Shown: positions 9,461 through 17,210 of the stretch, in pieces
How the letters are laid out: each line of letters opens with the position of its first letter
Numbering within the stretch: position 1 is the first letter of the stretch
Assembly: GCF_003076475.1 (NCBI RefSeq)
Contig: NZ_CP020919.1
Coordinates: 682,001 to 746,000 of the forward strand
Length of the DNA: 64,000 bases
Source: Flavobacterium kingsejongi
GTDB lineage: Bacteria; Bacteroidota; Bacteroidia; Flavobacteriales; Flavobacteriaceae
Direction of reading: 5' to 3'
Translations under genes and position numbers: made by a program
The notes under the pieces: generated by a model
Seen by the model: only the letters and a program-made list of their open reading frames with translations
Told to the model about the DNA's origin: nothing
The model's database searches: none

Positions 9461-10146
9461 CCTATTTGTTTTATACTCCGGAACCTGTACCCCGGAAATT
9501 AAAATTTTACCATTGCGCCTATCAGCGTTCCTTTTTCCTATTATATTCCTGCTTCAGTTTTATAAAAGCTTTGTTATAAAAATGTTACCATCAACGTACC
9601 CATTTTACAAATATGCCACTACCACAAGTCCTGCAGCAATCGAATACATGATGTCAATGGAAAACATTATGCCGATTTTGAGGGCAAAATTATAGGTTAC
9701 AAGAAAAAAAAAGTAAGAGAATATCCGGTATTATTGGAGAATTCGATGAACGGTATAAAAAATCCGTTGTAACGTAATCCCGAATTATCGCGAAATGCCC
9801 CCATTAAGGAACAGAACAAAACAACCTGAAAAATTAAAACATTTTTAATACTTACATAACACCAAATAGCAACCTTCAAGTATCATTTTCTTCCATATCC
9901 AGCAAAAAAGCAACTTGTTTTAATAAAAAAAGAGGCTGTCTCACAACTCGTGAAATAGCCTCTTTTTCTGTTTTTTACTCGGACTCCTGTCGGAGCGCAG
10001 GTCTCAAATATGCAATTCTCAAAGACTTGTTTTAGTTTTGAGACAGCCTCTTACTATATATTTTTTTTGGGGTATTATGAAATCTCAGTAGCAATAAGCC
10101 CTTATAGCAATCGTTATCCATTGAGATTTATAAAAGAAGTCTGCTC
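9461..10146. other. Gene-free interval with hairpins
   Basis: 686 bp with no convincing gene. It contains the hairpin terminator at 9928-9966 and an inverted repeat (9931-9943 with 10039-10051). A second short inverted repeat pairs AAATCTCA (10080-10087) with TGAGATTT (10122-10129). The rest is AT-rich and otherwise featureless. Confidence 0.6.
9928..9966. terminator. Hairpin of the GAGGCTGTCTCA repeat family
   Basis: AAAGAGGCT pairs with AGCCTCTTT with extra TCA/TGA pairing near the loop. The sequence AGAGGCTGTCTCA (9931-9943) is also the exact reverse complement of TGAGACAGCCTCT at 10039-10051, allowing an alternative larger fold. Lies downstream of the DUF4932 gene (minus strand). Confidence 0.7.
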
Positions 10147-11217
10147 TTACTTTTGTTCTCCCGCTTTTGCATCAAAGAAAGCAATAATCCGGGGATAAAA
10201 ACTTTTAAAGGTAGGATACGTATCCCGCGAAGTTTCATATGCTCCCAATAAAGAAACCAGGTCTTTGATCCACACGAAACCTTTTTGTGTTTGTGTTGTT
10301 ATTTCCTGCTGAACAACAGTTGCTGTAGCCCCATGATCCATTAAATACCGAACCACTGATGCACGTACTAATGATTCGTCAATAAGGCTATGCCAGTCTT
10401 CATAGCCTTCCAGTTTCATGGCCATTTTTTGAGCTTCCAATAAGGCTTCGCCACTTGATTTAAGTTGCTGTTCTATTGTAGTATCCTCCTCGAGAATATG
10501 ATCGATAAAGGAGTGATTAAATTCATGAATTAAATAGGGCAAGTATACCGCTTCCGGGAAGAAGGGTTTACCCTGCTCATCAAAAGTCCAGGATCCCATA
10601 ATGGCATAAACCAGTTTCTTTTGCCCTACAGGCTTAACACTTGGCCCATAATTGGCTCCGCCATTACCAAACCCTATCACAACACGGTAATCTACTTCAT
10701 GATCGCCATAATAATCCAGGTACCATTTTTGGTCGAATGTTGCTACAGAGTGATCAAATAAGCTTGTAGCATCCTTATAATTTGTCTCATGGTCTTTAAA
10801 GAATTTTTCAAATGCCGCTACTTTGTAAAAATCATTAAGTAATGCTACAAATTGTATAGCGTCCTTTTCGTCCCATTTCCCTTTTAATGTATTTCCCGAC
10901 TGTTTTATTATGGAAAACTTATTGTTTTTTAATTCTAAAGCTACCGCCAGAAACATTACTTTGGAAAAGCCCATTCCTTTTTCCGTATGGAGTTTTTTGG
11001 CAAAGCTAACTACTGTATGGCTCCTGTATGCTCCAAAATAATCCTCAATATCCTTTACGTAATTCTTATCCAATTTCATGTTATACTCCGGATTTCCTGC
11101 AAGCCGGAATACAATACTAAGCAGCTCAACCCGCTGATCTACAGTAGAAATCACATTTCCCTTTGCCACGCCTGCTGCACTGGCAAACACCATCAATAAC
11201 GCAATCATTAACTTCAT
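10147..11217 (-). CDS. DUF4932 family secreted putative zinc metallopeptidase
   Basis: 356 aa with signal peptide (MKLMIALLMVFASAAGVAKG). The motif YLIHEFNHSFIDH at about 225 contains HExxH, so a zinc-peptidase active site is plausible. The remainder (LELLSIVFRLAG..., YNMKLDKNYVKDIEDYF) fits DUF4932 proteins of Bacteroidota. No substrate is known. Stands alone between hairpins and the DUF3667 gene; a C-terminal KAGEQK tail shows no T9SS sorting domain. Confidence 0.75.
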   Translation of the reverse strand: MKLMIALLMVFASAAGVAKGNVISTVDQRVELLSIVFRLAGNPEYNMKLDKNYVKDIEDYFGAYRSHTVVSFAKKLHTEKGMGFSKVMFLAVALELKNNKFSIIKQSGNTLKGKWDEKDAIQFVALLNDFYKVAAFEKFFKDHETNYKDATSLFDHSVATFDQKWYLDYYGDHEVDYRVVIGFGNGGANYGPSVKPVGQKKLVYAIMGSWTFDEQGKPFFPEAVYLPYLIHEFNHSFIDHILEEDTTIEQQLKSSGEALLEAQKMAMKLEGYEDWHSLIDESLVRASVVRYLMDHGATATVVQQEITTQTQKGFVWIKDLVSLLGAYETSRDTYPTFKSFYPRIIAFFDAKAGEQK

Positions 11218-11299
11218 AAAGGCATTTTTTAATTGTTAAAAGTCAAAAGAGTTATGAAATGCTTTTTCATTCCAACGCTGCCTTTCTACAATATCAGTT

Positions 11300-12094
11300 T
11301 TATTTGGGTTGTTGAAACTTAAGTAATGCTTCAGGTCCCTGGATAATTACCATACCTATTATAATAGCAAATACAGTTATTACATACCCTACAAACCCTA
11401 TAAACGCAAACAATAAAACTTTCAAAATAATATCCCTTAGACTTCTTTCGTGGTAAAATCCCTTGTAGAACCAAACCATAATAAATGGGATAGCAAACAT
11501 AGAAATTCCTATGAGATATGCAAAAACACTACTGTCGTGCCTAAAAACATACAAAAATGGATATAAAAGAACAACTGTAATAATAGTATAATAGCATTGA
11601 AAAAAGGCATTCATTATCACATGTTCATAATAGTTTTGCCCCCACTTTCGGAATAGTAATTTTGTAAAAACTGAAATAACCGGAATTAAGAATACCATTA
11701 TGGCCGCACTGTAACTCGACACAAAAGACATCAGATTCGTTAATGGAGTATACGAGAGTTTTTGTTGCGTGTAGTAATCCTGCATTATCTCATTAAATCG
11801 AAGGACTTTAAAGGATAGAAAAGCTGCAATACCGCTTAATAAAAAGGCTAACAAAATCGGTTTATAATGATTCACCCGATTTCCATCAATAAATTCCCGT
11901 GCTGTTTTTCCGGGGTTTTGCATAATCTTCTTAACCGAATAGAAAAAGCCTTTGTTCGTATGAACCATTAAATATTGGGCTTCATCGATTACAAATTTTC
12001 TATCAATCCTTTTATATTTTTTCTGGCCACAGTGACTACAAAAATTTTCAAGTATGGGATGATTACAGTTCAGGCAGTTATTTTCCATTTTCAA
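11300..12094 (-). CDS. DUF3667 membrane protein with zinc ribbon
   Basis: 264 aa. The N-terminus carries a CxxC...CxxC zinc ribbon (CLNC-x8-CSHC), followed by the DUF3667 hallmark (YSVKKIMQNPGKTAREFIDG) and five or so transmembrane segments (IAAFLSFKVL, SAAIMVFLIPVISVF, YTIITVVLLYPFLYVF, ISMFAIPFIMVWFY, GFVGYVITVFAIIIGM). Inner-membrane location; function unknown. A small membrane protein gene lies 17 nt upstream on the same strand. Confidence 0.85.
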   Translation of the reverse strand: MKMENNCLNCNHPILENFCSHCGQKKYKRIDRKFVIDEAQYLMVHTNKGFFYSVKKIMQNPGKTAREFIDGNRVNHYKPILLAFLLSGIAAFLSFKVLRFNEIMQDYYTQQKLSYTPLTNLMSFVSSYSAAIMVFLIPVISVFTKLLFRKWGQNYYEHVIMNAFFQCYYTIITVVLLYPFLYVFRHDSSVFAYLIGISMFAIPFIMVWFYKGFYHERSLRDIILKVLLFAFIGFVGYVITVFAIIIGMVIIQGPEALLKFQQPK

Positions 12095-12111
12095 TAGTTG
12101 TCAAAGTGTTT

Positions 12112-12366
12112 TTATTTGGTGCGTCTTGATTTGAGTTCAGCCTCTATTTGATTCCATTTCATGATCCCTGGTAGTATAAAAAGTATTCCACACGGCATAA
12201 CCGCTATCAGGCTGGTTTTCCCATTTTTAATAATCAGGTAAATTAGTGCAGTATATAATAAAAGTGCTACAATAGCTCCGCCAATTAATAAGCCTTTTAA
12301 CAACGCTTTTTGTTTAGTAAGTTCCGCTATGGTGAACCCGGATAGTTTGTTCGTTTTCATAAGCAT
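12112..12366 (-). CDS. Small two-helix membrane protein
   Basis: 84 aa (start could equally be the Met two codons in, 12360). A polar N-terminus (FTIAELTKQKALLKG) precedes two transmembrane helices (LLIGGAIVALLLYTALIYLI and SLIAVMPCGILFILPGI) and a basic tail. Likely cotranscribed with the downstream DUF3667 gene. No family recognised. Confidence 0.6.
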   Translation of the reverse strand: MLMKTNKLSGFTIAELTKQKALLKGLLIGGAIVALLLYTALIYLIIKNGKTSLIAVMPCGILFILPGIMKWNQIEAELKSRRTK

Positions 12367-12492
12367 GGTGTTGGTTTAGTTACACTTCTGGAATGCCCAA
12401 AGTTATAAAAAAATGTTAAAACAACAACAACTATTCAATAGTATACAATCCGTTATCTTGCTAACTAATATAGTGAGGCTAAAGCATACAAA

Positions 12493-12520
12493 AAAGCACC
12501 TACAGTCCTGTAGATGCTTT
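12493..12520 (-). terminator. Intrinsic terminator
   Basis: AAAGCACCTACAG and CTGTAGATGCTTT pair with one mismatch around a 2-nt loop, flanked by A and T runs, downstream of the 64-aa membrane protein gene. Confidence 0.75.
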
Positions 12521-12570
12521 AAAAATTACAGTGTAAATCTCGGATTTAAAAATATTGCTTAAGACATTGT

Positions 12571-12765
12571 TTAAGAACCCATAATAACATAATATAGTGC
12601 GGCCATATGTCCTATCCATAGAAACAATGATCCTAAACCTAAGATCTTTAATGTTAGACTGGGTTCCTGTTTTTTATATCTGTGTAGTCGTATTATATAG
12701 GACCATATACATACGAAAGCACCAACTATTACCGGACCGGAAAATAACAGTATTTTATACAACAT
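12571..12765 (-). CDS. Very small two-helix membrane protein
   Basis: 64 aa with two hydrophobic helices (ILLFSGPVIVGAFVCIWSYI and ILGLGSLFLWIGHMAALYYV) separated by a basic loop (RLHRYKKQEP). It starts 15 nt after the Cys-rich lipoprotein stop and is followed by a terminator, so the two form an operon. Size, topology and position are those expected of an immunity-type partner, but that is inference; no homologue is recognised. Confidence 0.5.
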   Translation of the reverse strand: MLYKILLFSGPVIVGAFVCIWSYIIRLHRYKKQEPSLTLKILGLGSLFLWIGHMAALYYVIMGS

Positions 12766-12780
12766 AATTTTTTTATTTAT

Positions 12781-13485
12781 TTATTTATCTTTACAATCAT
12801 CATAATTATCTGCACACGTGTCTAACATGGAACTCAAATGCAGCGTTGCAGCGGTTAAACAAGCAGAAGCGACTACTCCACCTAAACAACCACCACACCA
12901 GGCCGAAGCAGCCCCTACTGCCATTCCTGCCGCTGCACATCCCGCATCTTCAATTATCCAGATGGACCAACTTCCCAGTTTACAACTTCCCAGTTTTTCT
13001 TCACAAGTTCTACCGGTTGTCGTATTTTCTAAAGCCGTATCAAAAACAAATTGCAAATCCGGTTGATCAATTACTACTAAATCATATCTCTTAGTTAGCG
13101 CCTTAACATAAGTGAAATTTTCTGTTTCAAATTTAAATGCCGCTTCAGCAGACTCAAAACCGATTGCTTTGGCTAAAATATTTTTTTCAGCCTCATCTAA
13201 TTTTTCCTTTTTGAGCAGTTCATTTTTTAGCGCTCTATCAGATTTAAATTCAGAAAAGTATTCTAAATTTTTATACAGTTTAATAAAGTCCTCATCCTGA
13301 GCAATTGCTAAACCTAATTTTTTCAAATGTTCATTTTCTTTTGCTCCTCTTGCTGCTTGTTCAGTTTCCACTACTGCCTGTTCAGTCTTGGTTGCTGTCT
13401 GATCATCACCGCTACACGAGTATAAAACGATTGTAAATAATCCAGCCCCTAACAGGCTAAAAGCGACTTTTTGAAATTTCTTCAT
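12781..13485 (-). CDS. Lipoprotein with Gly/Ala/Cys-rich C-terminal domain
   Basis: 234 aa from the ATG at 13485, the start giving a lipoprotein signal (VAFSLLGAGLFTIVLYSCSGDD). A charged helical middle (about 45-150) is followed by a C-terminal part of about 75 aa with eight cysteines (CEEKLGSC, DAGC, WCGGC, SAC, DTC, DDC) embedded in Gly/Ala-rich hydrophobic sequence. That tail looks like a disulfide-stabilised bacteriocin-like or membrane-active module, which I infer only from composition. A two-helix membrane protein follows in the same operon. Confidence 0.6.
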   Translation of the reverse strand: MKKFQKVAFSLLGAGLFTIVLYSCSGDDQTATKTEQAVVETEQAARGAKENEHLKKLGLAIAQDEDFIKLYKNLEYFSEFKSDRALKNELLKKEKLDEAEKNILAKAIGFESAEAAFKFETENFTYVKALTKRYDLVVIDQPDLQFVFDTALENTTTGRTCEEKLGSCKLGSWSIWIIEDAGCAAAGMAVGAASAWCGGCLGGVVASACLTAATLHLSSMLDTCADNYDDCKDK

Positions 13486-13663
13486 AATAAAAATATTAAA
13501 GTTAAAATAATAGAATAAATACAACTAAAAATTATATAAGTACATATAAATACAATTAAAATCAATTTTTTATATTTTAAACAGAATTGTAAACATAAAC
13601 ATTTAAAAACAAATAAAAAAAATATTATTCGTCATTTTTAAGATAAAATTATAATTAAAAAAA

Positions 13664-13701
13664 ATTTTGACATAAAAAATAAACATTTTTTATGTCAAAA
13701 T
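13664..13701. repeat. Perfect 17-bp inverted repeat
   Basis: ATTTTGACATAAAAAAT and ATTTTTTATGTCAAAAT are exact reverse complements around the 4-nt loop AAAC. It lies about 180 bp upstream of the Cys-rich lipoprotein gene. It could be a regulator site, a transcript-end hairpin or a small element remnant. Confidence 0.8.
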
Positions 13702-14204
13702 ATATGAGTTTTGCAATAGATTCAACCTACAGATTCTCTCTGAATTTCTACCAATTCTAAACTCCCAAAGCGATACAATTATAAGCCGGTTCCTTCAGAC
13801 AAAAAAGCGATTATTTTCACTCTTTTCATAATTAAAATATTGAGATAACATGGACTATTCATATTATACCAAATATAAACAAAAATATTTATTATAGAGA
13901 AATACATTAATTCTTTATTTTATACCAGTAGAGTTAAAATAGCTTCTGACGTATTGCCCTTTTATAAATTTACAAACTACCTAAAACCAATAATAAACAA
14001 TGGAATATCTCTTAAATAGTAATTCTTATGCCTGAAGACAGTCAAATTATTGAAACGATTAGGACAATAAAAATACTTTAAAATTTTTCACAAATAAAGA
14101 ATAGTATATAAACACTAAAAACCTATTTTTGTTTATAAAATATATCAAATTTTATAAACAATATGATTTAAGTAGAATGATTTTCGCAATAGGCAATACA
14201 AATT

Positions 14205-14226
14205 GTGCTTACAATGCTGTAAGCAC
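14205..14226. terminator. Perfect 9-bp hairpin followed by T-run
   Basis: GTGCTTACA pairs exactly with TGTAAGCAC around ATGC, followed by TTTT. It is terminator-like on the plus strand although no plus-strand gene ends here, so it may end an unrecognised transcript. Confidence 0.45.
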
Positions 14227-14731
14227 TTTTAAGGCACGCTGATCTTTTTCATAAATCTATTCAGACAATCAACTGGAAATAATTTTTGTTATAGAATTTT
14301 ATTTATGAAATTTGGAAATCTATACGTTACTCCAACCATTATCAACAAAAGCATATAAAATCTTCAAATTTTTTTATGAAATTCAACTATTTTATTGTAT
14401 TTTTTTAACTATTTGTATTTTTTTTATTACTTTTAAAAATAATTACAACTTGATTTATTTTACGTATCCGCCCGGACCCCAAGGTGTATATATGATAATT
14501 TCATACACATAAATTAGTTGGTAGAAAATTTTAAAAAGCATACTGAACAGACGAATTGCTTGAAGATACAATAGAGTTCATTCAAGAAAATACGAAAATT
14601 TAGCAAAAAGTAAAAAATTAGTAAACCAGCGGGGCGGTACATTAATCTTAATTTAAAAATTAATAAAATAGTACCTAAAGCTATCGTCCTTGTGGTATAC
14701 CGCATTAATATAAGGGGAGTAGCATAAAATT

Positions 14732-15286
14732 ATGAAAAATATTAAATTTTTATTTTTGGGGATAGTTGCAATTCTACTATCTTGTAGTAATGAACATGAA
14801 AATCATAATAATGAACTTTCATTTACGGATGTAGAAAAACTATTCAAAATGAAAACATCATTCTCTGAAGTTTCAAAAAGTGTCATTTTAAACCACTATA
14901 GTTCTGTTGACAATTATTATAACTATGGCATTCAAAGAAAAAAGGAATTAGTTAGTAAAACAAAAAGCAGCGAGCGAACTGTACACACTACATATAAAGT
15001 ACGATTAACAAATCCTCGTGCGGGCTTAAACACCACAATAGAGGTGTTGTGGCATGATTACATTTTAAATGCTGCAGAAGAACAAGGAATAGATTTGCCA
15101 TATTCCTGTAGATGTGGAGCTGATTCTTCAAGTTTAGCGAAACAACTTTCAGGTTCCCCTGCAGATCAATCAGAACAAACTTTTTTAAACGAAGAACAAA
15201 TTGATGCTGGCTGGGTATTACTTGATGTGGCTTCACCAACATCTGATTGTACCTTTTTGACACACCAGGAAGAAAACCTATATTAA
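14732..15286 (+). CDS. Lipoprotein with degenerate plant-type ferredoxin domain
   Basis: 184 aa. A lipoprotein signal (FLFLGIVAILLSCSN, Cys18) and a helical linker lead to a domain at about 87-182 that follows plant-type [2Fe-2S] ferredoxins closely: YKVRLTNP, DYILNAAEEQGIDLPYSC, FLNEEQIDAGWVL, VASPTSDC, LTHQEENLY. The cluster motif C-x4-C-x2-C...C is broken: only Cys126 remains, while the other three ligand positions are Asp131, Ser134 and Asp165. Cys128 and Cys173 are extra. The usual cluster should not bind. Followed at 3 nt by another secreted protein gene. The fold call is firm; the role is unknown. Confidence 0.75.
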   Translation: MKNIKFLFLGIVAILLSCSNEHENHNNELSFTDVEKLFKMKTSFSEVSKSVILNHYSSVDNYYNYGIQRKKELVSKTKSSERTVHTTYKVRLTNPRAGLNTTIEVLWHDYILNAAEEQGIDLPYSCRCGADSSSLAKQLSGSPADQSEQTFLNEEQIDAGWVLLDVASPTSDCTFLTHQEENLY

Positions 15287-15289
15287 CTT

Positions 15290-15928
15290 ATGAAAATATC
15301 ACTTATTATTATAACACTGCTTGTTCAAGCAGTGTTATATTCTCAAAATGAACAAAAACCCAATATTCAAAGAACTGACAGTCTACAAATTTTCTTAAAT
15401 GCAAAACAAAAAAAAATCGACAGTTTAAAAACGATTGATTTCGTCAATAGAAAGTATCAATATTTGGATGCCGATTTTAAAATCAAAATTGACAAAAATA
15501 CCTTTAATAAAATACTTCTTAAAAACGCACCAAACATTAAAAGTTACAAGGATTCGTTAATGGTAGTACTTTATTATGAGCTTGGCGACAATGATGCAGT
15601 TAATATTGCATTTCATCGAATTCTTTTTAATTGGAAAAAAATGAGTTATTATATCTGGGAAAGCGAGCAAACAACAAAACAATTAGGTGAAAGCTTCGGT
15701 TTTAAACATCCACATAACTTTTTTGAATTTTTAAAAGATAATAATAATGAAAATTCCAAAAAAATAGAATTTTTAACGCAATTGCAACTTAACTTACAAA
15801 ATAAGAAACTAGACAAAGTAGGTTTGAAACCATTTAATGAATTTTTAAATTATGCTTTTAAACATAATCCAAATAGAATAAAAGATAATGCAGCGTATAA
15901 AGCAAACCTTGCCAGGAATAAACATTGA
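15290..15928 (+). CDS. Hypothetical secreted protein
   Basis: 212 aa with signal peptide (MKISLIIITLLVQAVLYSQ). The mature protein is Lys/Asn-rich and mostly helical, with no recognised motif. It starts 3 nt after the ferredoxin-like lipoprotein stop, so the two are almost certainly cotranscribed and may act together in the envelope. AT-rich codon use matches its neighbour and contrasts with the conserved genes after the tRNA. Confidence 0.6.
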   Translation: MKISLIIITLLVQAVLYSQNEQKPNIQRTDSLQIFLNAKQKKIDSLKTIDFVNRKYQYLDADFKIKIDKNTFNKILLKNAPNIKSYKDSLMVVLYYELGDNDAVNIAFHRILFNWKKMSYYIWESEQTTKQLGESFGFKHPHNFFEFLKDNNNENSKKIEFLTQLQLNLQNKKLDKVGLKPFNEFLNYAFKHNPNRIKDNAAYKANLARNKH

Positions 15929-15983
15929 AAAAGGCCAATCTTAACATTAAAAATCACCCACCCTTATTATCTCCTAAAAAAGA

Positions 15984-16018
15984 AAAACCCTTGACAATCA
16001 GCGACTATCAAGGGTTTT
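15984..16018. terminator. Bidirectional intrinsic terminator
   Basis: AAAACCCTTGA pairs with TCAAGGGTTTT, between the hypothetical secreted protein gene (+) and the tRNA (-). Confidence 0.85.
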
Positions 16019-16021
16019 CTG

Positions 16022-16095
16022 TGGTCCCACCTGGGCTCGAACCAGGGACCACCTGATTATGAGTCAGGTGCTCTAACCAGCTGAGCTATAGGACC
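16022..16095 (-). tRNA. tRNA with CAU anticodon (Met or lysidine-type Ile)
   Basis: Minus-strand cloverleaf of 74 nt: acceptor GGTCCTA pairs with TGGGACC, D-arm GCTCAGCTGGTTAGAGC, anticodon stem CCTGA/TCAGG with loop CTCATAA (anticodon CAT, plus-strand 16059-16061) and T-arm CCTGG-TTCGAGC-CCAGG. CCA is not encoded. The C1-A72 mismatch of initiator tRNA is absent, so it is an elongator Met or Ile2; sequence alone does not decide. Confidence 0.92.
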
Positions 16096-16229
16096 GGTTT
16101 AGAGGTTGCAATATTACCACTAATTTTTGTTTTTTGCAAATCTTTTTCGACAGATTTTATAAGCATGCACCAATTCAAAAGCTGTAAAAGTATAATCAAC
16201 TGATTTTTAATCATTCCATACTATAAAAT

Positions 16230-16634
16230 CTATTCCTGGATTTCCTGGCACAACTCGATCAAAACGCCATTGGTTCCCTTGGGATGCAGGAAAGCGACGA
16301 GTTTGTTGTCAGCTCCTTTTTTAGGAGTTTCATTCAGCACTACAAATCCTTCCCCCTGCAATCGGGCGATTTCGGCTACAATGTCTTCCACATCAAAAGC
16401 AATATGATGAATGCCTTCCCCTTTTTTGTCAATGAATTTTGCAATCGGGCTGTCGGATGTGGTGGCTTCCAGCAATTCTATCTTGTTGGGGCCGTTTCTG
16501 AAAAAAGAAGTTTTCACCCCTTCACTGGCTACTTCTTCCGATTTGTAGGCCGGAGCACCGAAAAGTTTTTCAAAAACCAGGTTGGATACTTCAAGGTCTT
16601 TCACTGCAATTCCGATATGTTCGATTTTTCTCAT
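16230..16634 (-). CDS. mce: Methylmalonyl-CoA epimerase
   Basis: 134 aa from the ATG at 16634; the longer open frame would add 64 residues unlike the family and would overlap rbfA. Glyoxalase/VOC metal motifs are visible: KIEHIGIAV (first His), KIELLEAT (Glu), EGIHHIAFDV (second His) and GVLIELCQ (Glu). The length matches bacterial Mce. It interconverts (R)- and (S)-methylmalonyl-CoA in the cytoplasm for propionyl-CoA/succinyl-CoA metabolism. Divergent from rbfA. Confidence 0.9.
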   Translation of the reverse strand: MRKIEHIGIAVKDLEVSNLVFEKLFGAPAYKSEEVASEGVKTSFFRNGPNKIELLEATTSDSPIAKFIDKKGEGIHHIAFDVEDIVAEIARLQGEGFVVLNETPKKGADNKLVAFLHPKGTNGVLIELCQEIQE

Positions 16635-16804
16635 GTATAGCGTATAATTAGGATCGTAAAAGTATATTTTTAGTAGTATTGGCAGCAGCACGAAAATGAT
16701 CATTTTAGCGCCATGGCCCTGATCTACTGCTGCAAATATAGAGATTGCGCCAAAAAAAACGTGCTGACGCAGAAAGTTTGCGATTTTAAAACTTAAAAAA
16801 GTAG

Positions 16805-16812
16805 TATTTTTG
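16805..16812 (+). promoter_or_regulatory. -7 promoter box of rbfA (short-leader type)
   Basis: TATTTTTG fits Bacteroidota TAnnTTTG and lies only four bases before the rbfA ATG (16817), implying a leaderless or nearly leaderless transcript. A TTTG at 16777-16780 could be the -33 element, with wide spacing. Confidence 0.55.
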
Positions 16813-16816
16813 CCAA

Positions 16817-17209
16817 ATGGAAACAAACAGACAGAAAAAAATAGGCGGAGTGATCCAAAAAGATTTGGTTGACATTCTGCAGGGTGAAGTACGAAAAAAT
16901 GGGATTTCTAATTTAATTATTTCCGTTTCTAAAGTAAGCGTAACTACCGATTTATCCATAGCAAAAGTATACCTCAGCGTATTTCCTCAGGAAAAAGCAC
17001 CGGAAATACTGGCTGCTGTGCGTTCGAATAGCCCACTAATCAAACATGATTTATCCCAAAGGGTAAAACTACAACTGCGTAAAGTGCCGAATTTATCTTT
17101 TTACATTGATGATTCTTTGGATTATATCGCTAAGATTGACGATGCGCTTGCCGGTAAAGAAAATCCTATCGAAAACCGTGATTTATTAGACAAACGCAAG
17201 AAATTTTAG
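16817..17209 (+). CDS. rbfA: 30S ribosome-binding factor RbfA
   Basis: 130 aa, family length. KH-like fold motifs are seen: RQKKIGGVIQKDLVDIL, ISVSKVSVTTDLSIAKVYLSVF, LRKVPNLSFYIDDSLDY. RbfA binds 16S rRNA helix 1 and matures the 30S subunit. A permease gene follows after a single base, so the two are cotranscribed. Confidence 0.95.
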   Translation: METNRQKKIGGVIQKDLVDILQGEVRKNGISNLIISVSKVSVTTDLSIAKVYLSVFPQEKAPEILAAVRSNSPLIKHDLSQRVKLQLRKVPNLSFYIDDSLDYIAKIDDALAGKENPIENRDLLDKRKKF

Positions 17210-17210
17210 A

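Larger units (their letters stand above)
13486..14731. other. Long AT-rich gene-free interval
   Basis: About 1.25 kb of very AT-rich DNA between divergent genes with no convincing gene. It contains two perfect hairpins (13664-13701 and 14205-14226) and one GC-rich patch (about 14468-14482) inside short frames on both strands. Composition differs sharply from the conserved genes to either side. Confidence 0.6.

Noticed and set aside
12818..13094. Pro/Ala- and Leu/His-rich plus-strand frames opposite the Cys-rich lipoprotein
   Set aside because: Complement of the Gly/Ala codons of the real gene; no independent support.
12493..16095. tRNA-integrated genomic island
   Set aside because: AT-rich cargo faces the tRNA 3' end, but no integrase and no second copy of the tRNA 3' end is seen in the window.
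16635..16826. N-terminal extension of methylmalonyl-CoA epimerase
   Set aside because: It would overlap rbfA and precedes the normal family start MRKIEHIGI.
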